Source: Dyella_A ginsengisoli | GTDB taxonomy: Bacteria > Pseudomonadota > Gammaproteobacteria > Xanthomonadales > Rhodanobacteraceae | Reading direction: 5' to 3' | Length of the DNA stretch: 64,000 nucleotides | Assembly (NCBI RefSeq): GCF_044904665.1 | Contig: NZ_JADIKM010000004.1 | Span: 186,001 to 250,000 of the forward strand | In this document: piece by piece, positions 46,518 to 56,600 of the stretch | Layout of the letters: each line of letters opens with the position of its first letter | Position numbering within the stretch: position 1 is the stretch's first letter | Position numbers and translations under genes: made by a program | The notes under the pieces: generated by a model | Told to the model about the DNA's origin: nothing | Database searches by the model: none | What the model saw: only the letters and a program-made list of their open reading frames with translations

Positions 46518-46631
46518 GTCGTCTAACCCCCTGTTGGTTGTCGACGGCACCAGCCTAGCGCGGCGTATCGCGTCACGCGCGGCAGCCGGGCAGGGAGAGT
46601 GCTGACAGGGGAGCCCACGCATCGCGGGACG

Positions 46632-46669
46632 CAAACGACGAGGGGCGCCTCGGTGGGAGGCGCCCCTCG
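46632..46669 (-). terminator. Terminator after the DUF885 gene
   Basis: GAGGGGCGCCTC (46640-46651) and GAGGCGCCCCTC (46657-46668) form a perfect 12-bp stem with loop GGTGG. On the minus strand it is followed by GTCGTTTG. It lies 24 bases after the DUF885 stop codon. Confidence 0.75.
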
Positions 46670-46692
46670 CGTTGTTTCCAGCAGTCAGCCGA

Positions 46693-48504
46693 TCAGTGGG
46701 CGGCGGTGGTGCTTGCTGCGGCGGCGGGCTGGGTCCACAGCGTGGCCTCGACCGGGCCGCCCAGCATCTGCGCACGCACCAGCGGAATCGGCGGGCCACC
46801 GTAGCTGAGGAACTGGTCGTGGAAGGCCTTCAGCGCGTCGGTGCCGGGATGCTTGGCGATCCAGTCCTGGCGCAGCTGCATGATCATCAGCTTGCCCAGC
46901 GTGTAGTTGAGATAGGCCGGGTCGTAGGTGCCGCGGGCGCCCTGCTGGCGCGCGCTGCCGGGGTCCTGGAAGGCCTTGTCTTTGAACATCTGCTCGGACT
47001 GCGCCATGGTCATGCCGCCGGTGTGCAGGCCGATCGCCGAGAGGTAGCGCACGTCGCGCAGCAGGGCGTTGGTGAGCTGGCCGATGTGCACCTCGGGCGT
47101 GGCGCCGTCGACGCCGGCGTCGAACATCATCTCCTCGGCATAGTGCGCCCAGCCCTCGGCATAGGCGTAGCCGACGAACAGCCGGCCGAACATCCACTTC
47201 GCGCGGTTGGCGTGCAGGAACTGCAGGAAGTGGCCGGGCCACACCTCGTGCGAGGAGACGAACTCCAGCGCCGCCTTGCCCGGCACGTAGGCGGCCTGGT
47301 CGGCCTTGCTCCAGCTCGGATCCGGCGGGGCGATGTAGTAGACCGACGGCAGGTTCTTCTCGTACGGGCCGGGGATCTCGATATACGCGAAGTTCCAGCG
47401 GTTGAACGGCGGGGCCTCTTCCACCTTGGCCTGCTCGGGGCCGGGAATGGTGACGAGGTTCTTGTCGACCACGAACTGGCGCAGCGTGGCGAGCTGCTTG
47501 CGCGCGCCTTCCACCGCGCCGCCTGCGGGCTTGTCGGCGGCCTCTTTTGCCACGCAGTCGGCCAGCGACTTGGCGGGCGCGAACTGGTCGCAGGCTTTCT
47601 TCAGCGCGTCGAGGTTGCGTTGCAGATCGGCCTCTCCGATCGCCTTGAGGCGATCCAGCGGCACGTCGACACGCTCGGTGGCGTGCAGCATGGCGGCAAA
47701 CTTGACTGCGCCCAGCGCGTAGTCCTGCGTGGCCTGCGGTTTCTGTGCCTTCAGCCAGTCGGCCAGGTCCTGCGTGGCCGCGATGGCGGCCGCGTTGGCG
47801 GCCTTGAAGCGCGCCTGCAGCGCCTTGTCTTTCACGTTGGCGAAGATGCCCGGCACGTCGTTCTTGAAGAACGACGCGAAGCCGCCGAACGAATTCACGC
47901 CCAGGTCGATATACGACGCGGGCAGCGGCGTCTTGAAGTTGGCCTTCACCTGCGCCAGCGCCTTGGGCAGCGCCTCCTCGTAGCTGACGAAGGCCGCCAT
48001 GCGATCGGCCAGCGGCGCGTACGGGCGGGTCAGGTACATGCTCGGCGAGAGGTCGCCGGTGTAGAACGCCGGGTTGGAATACGGAAAGCCCGACTGCTCC
48101 AGCCAGAACAGCTGGCCGTCGATCACCGCCAGCACATAGTCGCGCTGGAAGCGGCCGGTCGCGTCGAGCGTGTCGTCGGTGAACGCGGCAAACGCGTCGT
48201 GCTGGGCATGCAGCCAGTCGGCCGTGGCCTTTAGGCCTGTGGGGCTGTAGTCGGGCAGCTTGCCGTCGTACTCGTGCTTGCCGGCGTTGGCGGCGAACAC
48301 CGGGTTGTGCTCGAACATGCCCTGGATGAATGCGTCCACGGCGGTGCCGAACGCCACCGTCTTGTCGGTGCTGGCCTTGGATACCGTGGCGGCCGGCGCC
48401 GGGGCGGCAGCGTCGCCGGATGGTGCGGCCTGTTCCTTCGAACAGCCGGCCAGCAGGGCGGCGGTGATGACGGCGGACAGCGTGAGAACGCGCAACGATC
48501 GCAT
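46693..48504 (-). CDS. DUF885 family lipoprotein (gluzincin-like)
   Basis: A 603-residue lipoprotein (lipobox LLAGC at Cys21). The C-terminal DUF885 domain has the metal-binding type motif HEVWPGHFLQ, followed about 35 residues later by EGWAHYAEEMM, the arrangement of HExxH...E gluzincin-like enzymes with Pro-Gly inserted. Members are probable metallopeptidases in the envelope. The N-terminal region is helical and probably interacts with substrates. The natural substrate is unknown. Confidence 0.85.
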   Translation of the reverse strand: MRSLRVLTLSAVITAALLAGCSKEQAAPSGDAAAPAPAATVSKASTDKTVAFGTAVDAFIQGMFEHNPVFAANAGKHEYDGKLPDYSPTGLKATADWLHAQHDAFAAFTDDTLDATGRFQRDYVLAVIDGQLFWLEQSGFPYSNPAFYTGDLSPSMYLTRPYAPLADRMAAFVSYEEALPKALAQVKANFKTPLPASYIDLGVNSFGGFASFFKNDVPGIFANVKDKALQARFKAANAAAIAATQDLADWLKAQKPQATQDYALGAVKFAAMLHATERVDVPLDRLKAIGEADLQRNLDALKKACDQFAPAKSLADCVAKEAADKPAGGAVEGARKQLATLRQFVVDKNLVTIPGPEQAKVEEAPPFNRWNFAYIEIPGPYEKNLPSVYYIAPPDPSWSKADQAAYVPGKAALEFVSSHEVWPGHFLQFLHANRAKWMFGRLFVGYAYAEGWAHYAEEMMFDAGVDGATPEVHIGQLTNALLRDVRYLSAIGLHTGGMTMAQSEQMFKDKAFQDPGSARQQGARGTYDPAYLNYTLGKLMIMQLRQDWIAKHPGTDALKAFHDQFLSYGGPPIPLVRAQMLGGPVEATLWTQPAAAASTTAAH

Positions 48505-48672
48505 GGTGGATTCCCCCGAGTGACGAGAGCGCCGAGCCTAGGTGCTGCGGCGACGGACGGCAACGGGGCCGGCATGTCGAATTTTCCCGCCGTGGTTCGT
48601 CGAGGGAATGGCACGGTCTCCTGCGGGAGCGGTGCAGAGCCCCTTTCATTGAGTCACGACGGAGACGACATC

Positions 48673-49035
48673 GTGCAATTTCTTTCCATGGTCCGGATCA
48701 ACGAGAACGGCACGCGCCGCCCCGACGAGCAGCTCATGCGCGACATGGGCAGGCTGATCGAGGAGATGACCGCCGAGGGTTCGCTGCTCGATACCGCCGG
48801 CCTGCGACCCACGGTCGAGGGCAAGCGGGTGCGGCTGAGCGACGGACGCATCCGCGTGGTCGATGGCCCGTTCACCGAAACGCGGGAAGTCATCGGCGGC
48901 TACGCCATCCTCGAGGCGCCCTCGCTGGAGCGGGCGATCGAGCTGACCCGGCGCTTCCTGGCGGTGCATGGCGACAGCTGGGAGCTGGAGTGCGAGGTGC
49001 GGCAGTTGGAGCGCGGCCCGGACGCTTGCTCCTGA
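48673..49035 (+). CDS. YCII/DGPF-domain protein
   Basis: A 120-residue protein with the DGPF-type YCII fold: the second half contains VVDGPFTETREVIGGYAILE. The domain has a ferredoxin-like fold and is common beside ECF sigma factors or alone. The GTG start at 48673 is chosen because GGAG lies 8 bases upstream and the family usually begins with a M-x-F/Y-L-x pattern, here MQFLSMV. Function unknown. Confidence 0.85.
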   Translation: MQFLSMVRINENGTRRPDEQLMRDMGRLIEEMTAEGSLLDTAGLRPTVEGKRVRLSDGRIRVVDGPFTETREVIGGYAILEAPSLERAIELTRRFLAVHGDSWELECEVRQLERGPDACS

Positions 49036-49066
49036 GTGGTGCATGCGTGGCGCCGTGGCGATGAAA

Positions 49067-49366
49067 TCAGCGCCGCCGCTTCCAGCGGATCCAGCGGCGC
49101 TCCGCCCCGATCAGCGCGCGCCGCACCGGGCGACGGAGAAACGGCAGGTCCTGCGCGAGCAGCAGCAGGCCCAGCGGCAGCATCCATATCCCCAGGATGG
49201 GGAGGAAGCTGAGCAGCCCGCCGAACACCAGCATCAGGCCGAGCGGGATGCGCAGCCACGCCGCGCCGGGCGCGCGCAGCCAGAGCAGGATTTGGTGCAG
49301 CCAGCCGGGAAGCACCCGCTCGAGGCGGTCCAGTTGATGGTTCAGCCGTTGCTCGTCGCGGTTCAC
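49067..49366 (-). CDS. Small membrane protein, PGPGW-like
   Basis: A 99-residue protein with one or two membrane helices (LRIPLGLMLVFGGLLSFLPI then LGIWMLPLGLLLLAQDLPFL) and a basic tail (RRALIGAERRWIRWKRRR). The pattern of a hydrophobic core with a conserved LP(I/L)LG(I/L)WMLPLG stretch is seen in small proteins annotated as PGPGW-type. The role is unknown. It lies 85 bases before the halogenase-like gene on the same strand. Confidence 0.6.
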   Translation of the reverse strand: MNRDEQRLNHQLDRLERVLPGWLHQILLWLRAPGAAWLRIPLGLMLVFGGLLSFLPILGIWMLPLGLLLLAQDLPFLRRPVRRALIGAERRWIRWKRRR

Positions 49367-49451
49367 CGCTCACTCCCTGTCATTGCCGGGAACGAGGTTA
49401 GCGACTACGGCTTTATCGCCGCGGAACGCCCGGCCTGGGGCGATGGCAAGC

Positions 49452-51053
49452 TCACCAGAAGTACACCTGCAGCGATTCCTCCCGCGGGCGCGGCGGGATC
49501 GCGCCGAGCAGTTCGCGGTGATCGGGGAAGTTGAGCGCGCTGCGTTGGATGAGGTTGTCGATCGCCGCGAGGCTGTGCGGCGGTTCGTGGGCGGCAGGCG
49601 CGCGCAGTTCGCCGTCGTCCGGAAACAGGCCCATGCCGGCGAGCAAGCTGTACCAGGACATCACCGGATAGCCTTGGCCGAACGTACCCTGCTGGATACC
49701 GCCGACGATGGGCCGGCGCGCCAGCCAGGTCTTGAGCAGGCGAGTGAGCGGCTCGGACAGCCGGGTGTTGGCGGCATTGGCGCGCCAGTAGTCGGTATCG
49801 GTGCGGGTGTTGGTCTTGTAATGGGCCACGATGTAGTCGCGGGTGCCGTCGAACTGCGCATTGACGGCGGTGTTGAAGGTGGCCTGCGCCGCGGCGCCCA
49901 GATCCCCCTTTTCCAGCGCGTCGACGAACAGGCTGGCGGTGCGCTGCACCAGCATCAGCGCGGTCGCCTCCAGCGGCTCGATGAAGCCCTGCGCCAGCCC
50001 CACCGCCAGGCAGTTGCGGTGCCAGTGCTGCTCCACCCGGCCCGTGCGCATGCGCAGGTGCTTCGCCGGCACGTCGGCGTCGAGCAGGCCCAGCTGCGTG
50101 CGCAGCTCGGTCTCGGCTTGCTCGGGCGTGCAGAACGCGGTGCTGTAGACGTAGCCATTGCCATGGCGCCGGGTGAGCGGGATGGTCCACGCCCAGCCAT
50201 GGCGCAGCGCGGTGGAGATCGTCTGCGACATGATCGGCCCGTCCAGCGGCGTGGGCATCGCCACCGCGGCGTCGTTGAACAGGGCGTCGGCGTAGGAGAC
50301 GTAGGGGGTCTGCAAGGTCTTGTCGATCAGCAGGCCGGCGAAACCCGTGCAGTCGACGAAGAAGTCCGCCGCCAGCGTCTCGCCGCCTTCCAGCTGCAGG
50401 GAGGCGATGTCGCCGCGTTCGTTGCGATCCACCGCCACCACGTGACGCGGCAGGTGGCGGATGCCGCGCTCGACCGCCTTGCGCTGCAGGAATGCGCCCA
50501 GCAGCACCGAGTCGAAGTGGTAGCCGTACCACACGTCGAACGGAAACTCATGGCGCGGCCGCGGCGCCTTGCACGCGTGCGCGAGCCGCGTGGCGAGGAA
50601 GTAGCGATCCGGGTGGGCGTGTACGTCCTCGCCGTCCAGCCGCCGATGCACGTGGTCGACGAACTGGGTCATCGTGAGGTTGTCGAGCATCGAGGCGAAG
50701 GCGTGGAAGTAGCTTTCGTGCCCTGGTCGCGTGGACCAGCCGTCGAAGCGGATGCCGCTCTTGTAGGTGGCGTGGCAGGCCGGCATCCATTCGGACTCCT
50801 CGATGCCCAGCTCCTCGAAGAAGCCGCGCAGCCACGACGTGGAACCCTCGCCGACGCCGATGATGCCCACCTGCGGCGATTCCAGCACCGTCACCTGCAG
50901 CCGCGGCCCGTAGCCGGAATGGGCCAGCAGCAGCGCCGTCATCCAGCCGGCCGTGCCGCCGCCGACCACCGCGACATGCCGGATCGGCGGTTCGGCTTCA
51001 ATACGCGGTCGGGCGCTGGCGCGCTGGCGATAGACGGTGGCGGTATCGGACAT
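49452..51053 (-). CDS. Tryptophan-halogenase-family flavoprotein
   Basis: A 533-residue flavoprotein. Its N-terminal GGGTAGWMTALLLA is the FAD-binding GxGxxG motif. The catalytic-type Lys98 (HATYKSGIRFDGW) and the WxWxIP motif WAWTIP (287-292) are both present; these mark FADH2-dependent halogenases of the PrnA/RebH group. A flavin reductase must supply FADH2, and none is nearby. In Caulobacter-like and Xanthomonad genomes such proteins often sit beside TonB receptors; this one does not. The substrate is unknown. Confidence 0.85.
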   Translation of the reverse strand: MSDTATVYRQRASARPRIEAEPPIRHVAVVGGGTAGWMTALLLAHSGYGPRLQVTVLESPQVGIIGVGEGSTSWLRGFFEELGIEESEWMPACHATYKSGIRFDGWSTRPGHESYFHAFASMLDNLTMTQFVDHVHRRLDGEDVHAHPDRYFLATRLAHACKAPRPRHEFPFDVWYGYHFDSVLLGAFLQRKAVERGIRHLPRHVVAVDRNERGDIASLQLEGGETLAADFFVDCTGFAGLLIDKTLQTPYVSYADALFNDAAVAMPTPLDGPIMSQTISTALRHGWAWTIPLTRRHGNGYVYSTAFCTPEQAETELRTQLGLLDADVPAKHLRMRTGRVEQHWHRNCLAVGLAQGFIEPLEATALMLVQRTASLFVDALEKGDLGAAAQATFNTAVNAQFDGTRDYIVAHYKTNTRTDTDYWRANAANTRLSEPLTRLLKTWLARRPIVGGIQQGTFGQGYPVMSWYSLLAGMGLFPDDGELRAPAAHEPPHSLAAIDNLIQRSALNFPDHRELLGAIPPRPREESLQVYFW

Positions 51054-51166
51054 GCGGGCGTGCCGGCGGGACGAAGCCCGCAGCGTAGTGTGCGTGCTGG
51101 TGCGGTGCCAGAAGTCCTCCGCGCAAGCCGCTCAGCGCGATGGCGTCGCGCTGACCGGCAGGGTAT

Positions 51167-52042
51167 TTACTGCGGCCACTTCATGTCGCCCTTGACCACC
51201 CTGGCGCCCAGCTCCAGCCACGACCGCTCGGGCAGGTCGGGGTACGCGGTTTCCATGGCGGTGATCAGCGCGTCGGCAGTTTTCGCCTGCTTCGCCTGCG
51301 CGTCGAAGGTGGTGAGGTAGTCGGCGTTGAACTTCACCGCCGCCAGCCCGGCCGGCGCCTCGCCCAGGTAATGCCCCGGCACCACGCGCACCGGCTTGAG
51401 CGCTTCGATTGTCTTGAGCGTGGCCTGCCACTGCTGGCGTGCTTCCGGCGTGGGCGTATCGGCCACCCACACGTGCGAGCCGCTGAACACCACGGCGCCG
51501 CCGACCACGGTCTTCAGCGAGGGAATCCACACGTAGCTGCGCGCCGGGGTGGGGCCGTCCAGACCCTCGATCTGCAGGCGGTGACCTTCGAGCGTCAGGT
51601 GGTCGCCCTTGAGCACCTGCGGCAGCACCAGCGCGTGCGGCTTGTTTTCCTTGAGCTGCGGGCCCCAGAAATCGAGCTTGCGCTGCATGATGGCCTTCAT
51701 GGCGGCCACCGTGGGCGCGGTGGCGACGATGCGCGCCTTCGGAAACGCGGCGTGGATGACGTCGAGCCCGAAGTAATAGTCCGGATCGCTGTGGCTGACG
51801 TAGACGGTGGTGAGCGTCTTGCCGCTGGCGCGGATCTTGTCCACCAACGCCTGGGCGTCGTTGCGCTGGAACTGTGCGTCGATCAGCACGGCGTCGTGCG
51901 CGCCGCTGACGATTTCCGAGGAGACCGGAAACATCGATTTCGCGCCGGGGTTGTAGACCTCCAGCGTGAGCGGCGCGGTGGCCGCGGCGGCAGTGTCGAA
52001 GGAGGCGAGCAGTGCAAAAGCCAGGACGGTGCGACGAAACAT
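51167..52042 (-). CDS. MBL-fold protein with altered metal motif
   Basis: A 291-residue secreted protein (MFRRTVLAFALLASFDTAAA) of the metallo-beta-lactamase fold. The loop that usually reads HxHxDH is here HSDPDYYFG, losing the second and third His. Later elements remain (PARSYVWIPSLKTVVGGAV, then VVPGHYLGEAP). The metal-binding site is therefore probably incomplete or uses other ligands. Function unknown. It is divergent from the TonB-C-like gene. Confidence 0.8.
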   Translation of the reverse strand: MFRRTVLAFALLASFDTAAAATAPLTLEVYNPGAKSMFPVSSEIVSGAHDAVLIDAQFQRNDAQALVDKIRASGKTLTTVYVSHSDPDYYFGLDVIHAAFPKARIVATAPTVAAMKAIMQRKLDFWGPQLKENKPHALVLPQVLKGDHLTLEGHRLQIEGLDGPTPARSYVWIPSLKTVVGGAVVFSGSHVWVADTPTPEARQQWQATLKTIEALKPVRVVPGHYLGEAPAGLAAVKFNADYLTTFDAQAKQAKTADALITAMETAYPDLPERSWLELGARVVKGDMKWPQ

Positions 52043-52292
52043 GGCGAGGATCCCCTGAAGAGTGCCGTGGCGGCAGCGACAGGACGATAGGCAGTGCGCG
52101 GCCGGGGAAAAACCGCGATTCGGGCGACGGTTTGTTGCATCGTCCGGCGCAATGGGGCGGACGAGCGGTCCCTGGTTCCTTGTCGATCTCGCCATGCTGC
52201 GGCGCTGCGGCAGTTGCGATTCCACGTGCGGCGGCGCCCAATGACGCAAGTGATGCCTCGCGCATCGGCGACCGTCCAGTGAGGATTCCGCC

Positions 52293-52841
52293 ATGAAATC
52301 GATGACTACGCTTGTTGTTGCGGGGGTGCTCGCGCTGGCGGCTGGTGCCGCCGTCGCCGAGTCGATGTCGTTAAACCGTTTCCGCGACCGCGTGCTGCCG
52401 GTGCTGGTGAAGGTCGACACGCACGGCAAGGTGACGCGCCTGTCCTCGGCGATCGAGCTGACGCCGCGCTTCGACCGCCTGCTGCGGCAGACCGTGGATC
52501 AGTGGATCACCGGGCCGGCCATGGATCACGGCAAGCCCGTGGCCAGCCAGTTCGTGATGAAGCTCGGCATGCAGGCCACGGCGCGGCCGGACGGCGAATA
52601 CGACACGCGCTTCGTCTACCTGTCCAGCTCGCCGGTGCCCTCCGGCGAATGGATCTGGCAGAACGAGGACGGCCACCGCCTCGCCCTGGTGCGGGCCGAC
52701 GGGTTGAATTACCGCGGCATGCGTTATCGGCACCACGACTTCCCCACCTGGCGTGCCCCGTGGATCGGCGACCGGCCGATGCGCCAAGCCCCTCAGCCGG
52801 CTCCGGCACAGGCCCTGCCGAACAGCCGCCCCGGCCGCTGA
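52293..52841 (+). CDS. Secreted TonB-C-terminal-like protein
   Basis: A 182-residue protein with a signal peptide (MKSMTTLVVAGVLALAAGAAVA). The mature part matches the shape of TonB C-terminal domains (LVKVDTHGKVTRLSSAIELT, QWITGPAMDHGKPVASQFV) and ends in a proline-rich tail. It could interact with a TonB-type partner or be a stand-alone envelope protein. The role is inferred from similarity of fold only. Confidence 0.65.
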   Translation: MKSMTTLVVAGVLALAAGAAVAESMSLNRFRDRVLPVLVKVDTHGKVTRLSSAIELTPRFDRLLRQTVDQWITGPAMDHGKPVASQFVMKLGMQATARPDGEYDTRFVYLSSSPVPSGEWIWQNEDGHRLALVRADGLNYRGMRYRHHDFPTWRAPWIGDRPMRQAPQPAPAQALPNSRPGR

Positions 52842-52850
52842 CCGCCTCGC

Positions 52851-53510
52851 TCAATCCCGGTCCGGCGCGCCCAGCGGAAAGTAGTGGCGATACGGGCGCG
52901 CCTCGTCCACCGCGCGGGCGAATGACGGCCGCGCCAGCAGGCGCCGCCGGTAGGCGTGCACGTTGGCGAAACGTGCGTCGATCGGGTGCGTCCAGTCCGC
53001 ATAGAACAGGAAAGGCGCGGCACCGCAGTCGGCCAGGCTGAAACGCTCGCCGACCGCCCACGTGCGCCCGGCCATGCGCTGGTCCAGCCAGGCATAGGCG
53101 GTGTCGAGCATGGCACGGGCCTCGGTCACGCCGAAGGGATCGCGCTGGTCTTCCGGTCGTATGCGGTCGAACACCACTTTCTGCTGTGGCGTGGAAATGT
53201 AGTTGTCGAAGAAGCGATCGAGCATGCGCACCTCCAGCGCGGCTTCGGCATCGTCCGGCACGAATCGGGTGGCGCCGGGGTAGTGTCGGTCCAGGTGCTC
53301 GATGATGCAGGTGGCCTCCAGGATCGTCCGCTCGCCGTCGACCAGCACGGGAAAACGCTTGATCGGCCACCGCGCGGCCAGCTCGGCCTGTGCCTGCGGG
53401 TCCTCCAGCATGCGCAGCTCGAACGGCGTGCCGTTCTCGTAGAGCGCCACCAGCACCTTCTGGCAATAGGACGAGAAGGGGTGGGCATAGAGGCGGGGCA
53501 GGGCAGGCAT
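52851..53510 (-). CDS. Glutathione S-transferase
   Basis: A 219-residue GST. The N-terminal thioredoxin-like domain shows the catalytic-type FSSYCQKVLVALYENGTPF and the PVLVDGERTILEATCIIEHL block that binds glutathione. The C-terminal helical domain contains GRTWAVGERFSLADCGAAPF, the conserved N-capping motif. It converges with the TonB-C-like gene and is divergent from the alpha-2-macroglobulin gene. The substrate is unknown. Confidence 0.9.
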   Translation of the reverse strand: MPALPRLYAHPFSSYCQKVLVALYENGTPFELRMLEDPQAQAELAARWPIKRFPVLVDGERTILEATCIIEHLDRHYPGATRFVPDDAEAALEVRMLDRFFDNYISTPQQKVVFDRIRPEDQRDPFGVTEARAMLDTAYAWLDQRMAGRTWAVGERFSLADCGAAPFLFYADWTHPIDARFANVHAYRRRLLARPSFARAVDEARPYRHYFPLGAPDRD

Positions 53511-53698
53511 GGGCGCGATTCTCCAGTTGGGTTTCGCTGACGACGAGCCATGGCAGCGCAGATCGACAGCGCCCGGCCCGCCGGCTCCGTCGTCGCGCTC
53601 CGCCGTGCCAGAATTCCCGGGGCGGCGCGCCCCGTGGGCGCCATCCGGCCGCCACGAATGGACGCCATACTGTTGCCACATCCAGGGAGAGGTTTCTC

Positions 53699-56600
53699 AT
53701 GTCACGTCTGTCGATTGCGCGGCACCGGCCTGCCCGCTGGCCGCGGTATCTGCTTGTCCCGGCGTTGTGCCTGCTGTTGCTCGCCGCCTGCGGCCGCGGC
53801 CACGAGGGCGACAAGCCAACCCTGCAGGGCGCACCGGCCGGATCCTCGACTTCCGCCCAGGCCGGCGACAAGGCCGGCTTCATGCTGATGTCGGGCAGCT
53901 CCTCGGTGCGCAACGATCGCACCCAGCTCGATCTGGTGTTCAACGCCAAGCTCGCCTCGTCGCAGGCTTTCGACGACGTGCTCGCGGTGACCGGCCCCTC
54001 CGGCGAGACGGTGAGCGGCAGTTGGGGCCTGAGCGACGATGGCACCACGCTGAGCTTTCCCTACGTGGCCCCCGACACCCGCTACGCGGTGGCGATCAAG
54101 CCCGGCCTGCTGGCGGCGGACGGGCGCACGCTCGGTCACGCGGTCAAGCGCGACATCTATTCGGGCAACCTGCCCGGCGCGGTGGGCTTCGCCTCGCACG
54201 GCAGCGTGCTGCCGGCGCGCGGCACGCGCGGCCTGCCGCTGGTCTCGGTGAACGTGCACGACGCCGACGTGGAGTTCTTCCGCGTGCACGAGGACGCACT
54301 GTCGGACCTGTTCTGTTCCTACCCGCGCAACGGCCATCGCGACAGCTACGAGCTGGACCACGACCCCTACACCTACGACGCCTGCGGCCCGAACGGTAGT
54401 CGCAGCAAGCGCGCGCTCACCGACATGGCCGACTCGGTCTATGCCAACCACTACGCGCTCAAGGGCGCGCCGAACGAGCGCACGGTGACCTACCTGCCGG
54501 TGCAGAACATCCGCGAGCTGGCCGAGCCGGGCGTGTACATGGCAGTGGTCAAGGCCGCCGGCACGTTCAAGGGCGGCTACGACACGGCGACCTTCTTCGT
54601 CAGCGACCTCGGCCTGCACCTGCGCGTATACCGCGACAACGTGCTGCTGCACGTGGCCTCGCTGCGCGACGGCACGCCGGTGGGCGGCGTCGAGGTGGAG
54701 ATCCGCGATGAGGCCGGCAACCCCACGCTCAAGGCCACTACCGACGACGCCGGCAACGCGCTGATCGCCTACAAGGTGCGCGATTCGGACGTGCTGGTGG
54801 CACGCCACGGCAAGGACATCTCGGTGCTGCCGTTCAACCGGCCGGCGCTGGACGTGTCCAACTTCGACATCACCGGGCGCAAGCAGGCGCCGTTCGAGGT
54901 GTACGCGTGGTCCGGCCGTGACCTGTATCGCCCCGGCGAGACGCTGCGCGCCTCGGCGCTGCTGCGCGACGCCGACGGTCATCCGATGAAGCCGCAGTCG
55001 CTGTTCGTGCGCGTGCGCCAGCCCGATGGCCGCACGCTGCAGGACACCCGGCTGGAACCGAAGCAGCTCAACTACTTCGAGCTCAGCGAAGCGATCCCGG
55101 CCGATGCACCGACCGGACTGTGGCAATTGGAGTTCCGCCTCGACCCGGCCAGCAAGGAGTCGGTGCAGGCGTTTCCGTTCCACGTGGAGGAGTTCCTGCC
55201 CGAGCGGCTGAAGGTGGCGCTGGACAGCCCGCAGCAGCGGCTGGCGCCGAACGAGCCGCTGCAGCTGAAGGTGGCGTCGAGCTATCTCTACGGCGCGCCA
55301 GCCGACGGCAACCGCTTCACCGCCAAGCTGCTGGTGGCGCCGGAGGTGCATCCGGTGGACGCCATGAAGGACACCTTCTTCGGCGATCCCACGGTCGAGC
55401 TGCCCAAATCCGCCGACGACGTGATCGATGCCAAGCTCGACGCGCAGGGCCAGCTCGCCCAGGACGTGCCGCTGCCCGATGACGTCAAGCCGGTCGCTCC
55501 GCTGGCGGTGACGCTGTCCGGCAGCGTGTACGAGAGCGGCGGGCGCGCGGTGACACGCCTGCTCAAGCGCACCTACTGGCCGGCCGACGCACTGGTCGGC
55601 GTGCGGCCGGAGTTCGATCCCAAGCAGGGCGCGGAAAGCGAGAGCCCGGTCGGCTTCGAGATCGTTCGCGTGGGCGCCGACGGCAAGCGCGTCGCCGGCA
55701 GTCATCTCAAGGTGCGCCTGCAGCGGGAGCTGCGCGATTTCTATTGGCTGTACGAGCGCGACGGCGGCTGGAAATCCGACGCCAACCAGCGCCTGCAGCT
55801 GATCGACGAGAAGGACGTCGACGTCAGCGCCGGCACCAACACGCGCGTGGAGTTCCCGGTGGAGTGGGGCAGTTACCGCGTCGAGGTGTACGACCCGGAG
55901 ACCAAGCTCACCACCGTGTTCCCGTTCTTCGCCGGCTACAGCTGGGACGACGAGAACCTCGGCAAGGAAGCGCGCCCGGACAAGGTGAAGCTGGCGCTGG
56001 ACAAGGCGCGCTACCGCGCGGGCGACACCATGAAGGTCACCGTCACCCCGCCGCACGACGGCCCCGGCGTGCTGCTGGTCGAGTCCGACCACCTGCTCTA
56101 CACCAAGAACATCGACGCCAAGGCCGGCGCCACGTTCTCGATCCCCGTCACCAAGGAGTGGGAGCGCCACGACGTGTACGTGGTGGCGCTGGTGTTCCGC
56201 GGCGGCGAGGCGGTGGAGCACACCACGCCGGCACGTGCGATGGGCGTGGAATACGTGGCGATGGACCGCACTGACCGGCGCATTCCGCTCACTATCAAGG
56301 CGCCCGCGCTGATGCGCCCGGGCAACCCGCTGGACGTCACCGTGCAGGCCACCGGGCTGGCCGGCAAGCAGGCCTACGTGACGGTGTCGGCGGTGGACCA
56401 GGGCGTGATCAACATCACCGACTACGCCGTGCCTGATGCATGGGCGTGGATGTTCGCCAAGCGCGCGCTCGCCACGGAAGCCTACGACCTCTACAGCCGC
56501 CTGATCGAAGCGATGGACGGCGACACCGCGCGCCTGCGCTACGGCGGCGACATGAGCGGCGATGCGCTGCCCAAGGCCGCGCGGATCAACCCGAAGGTGC

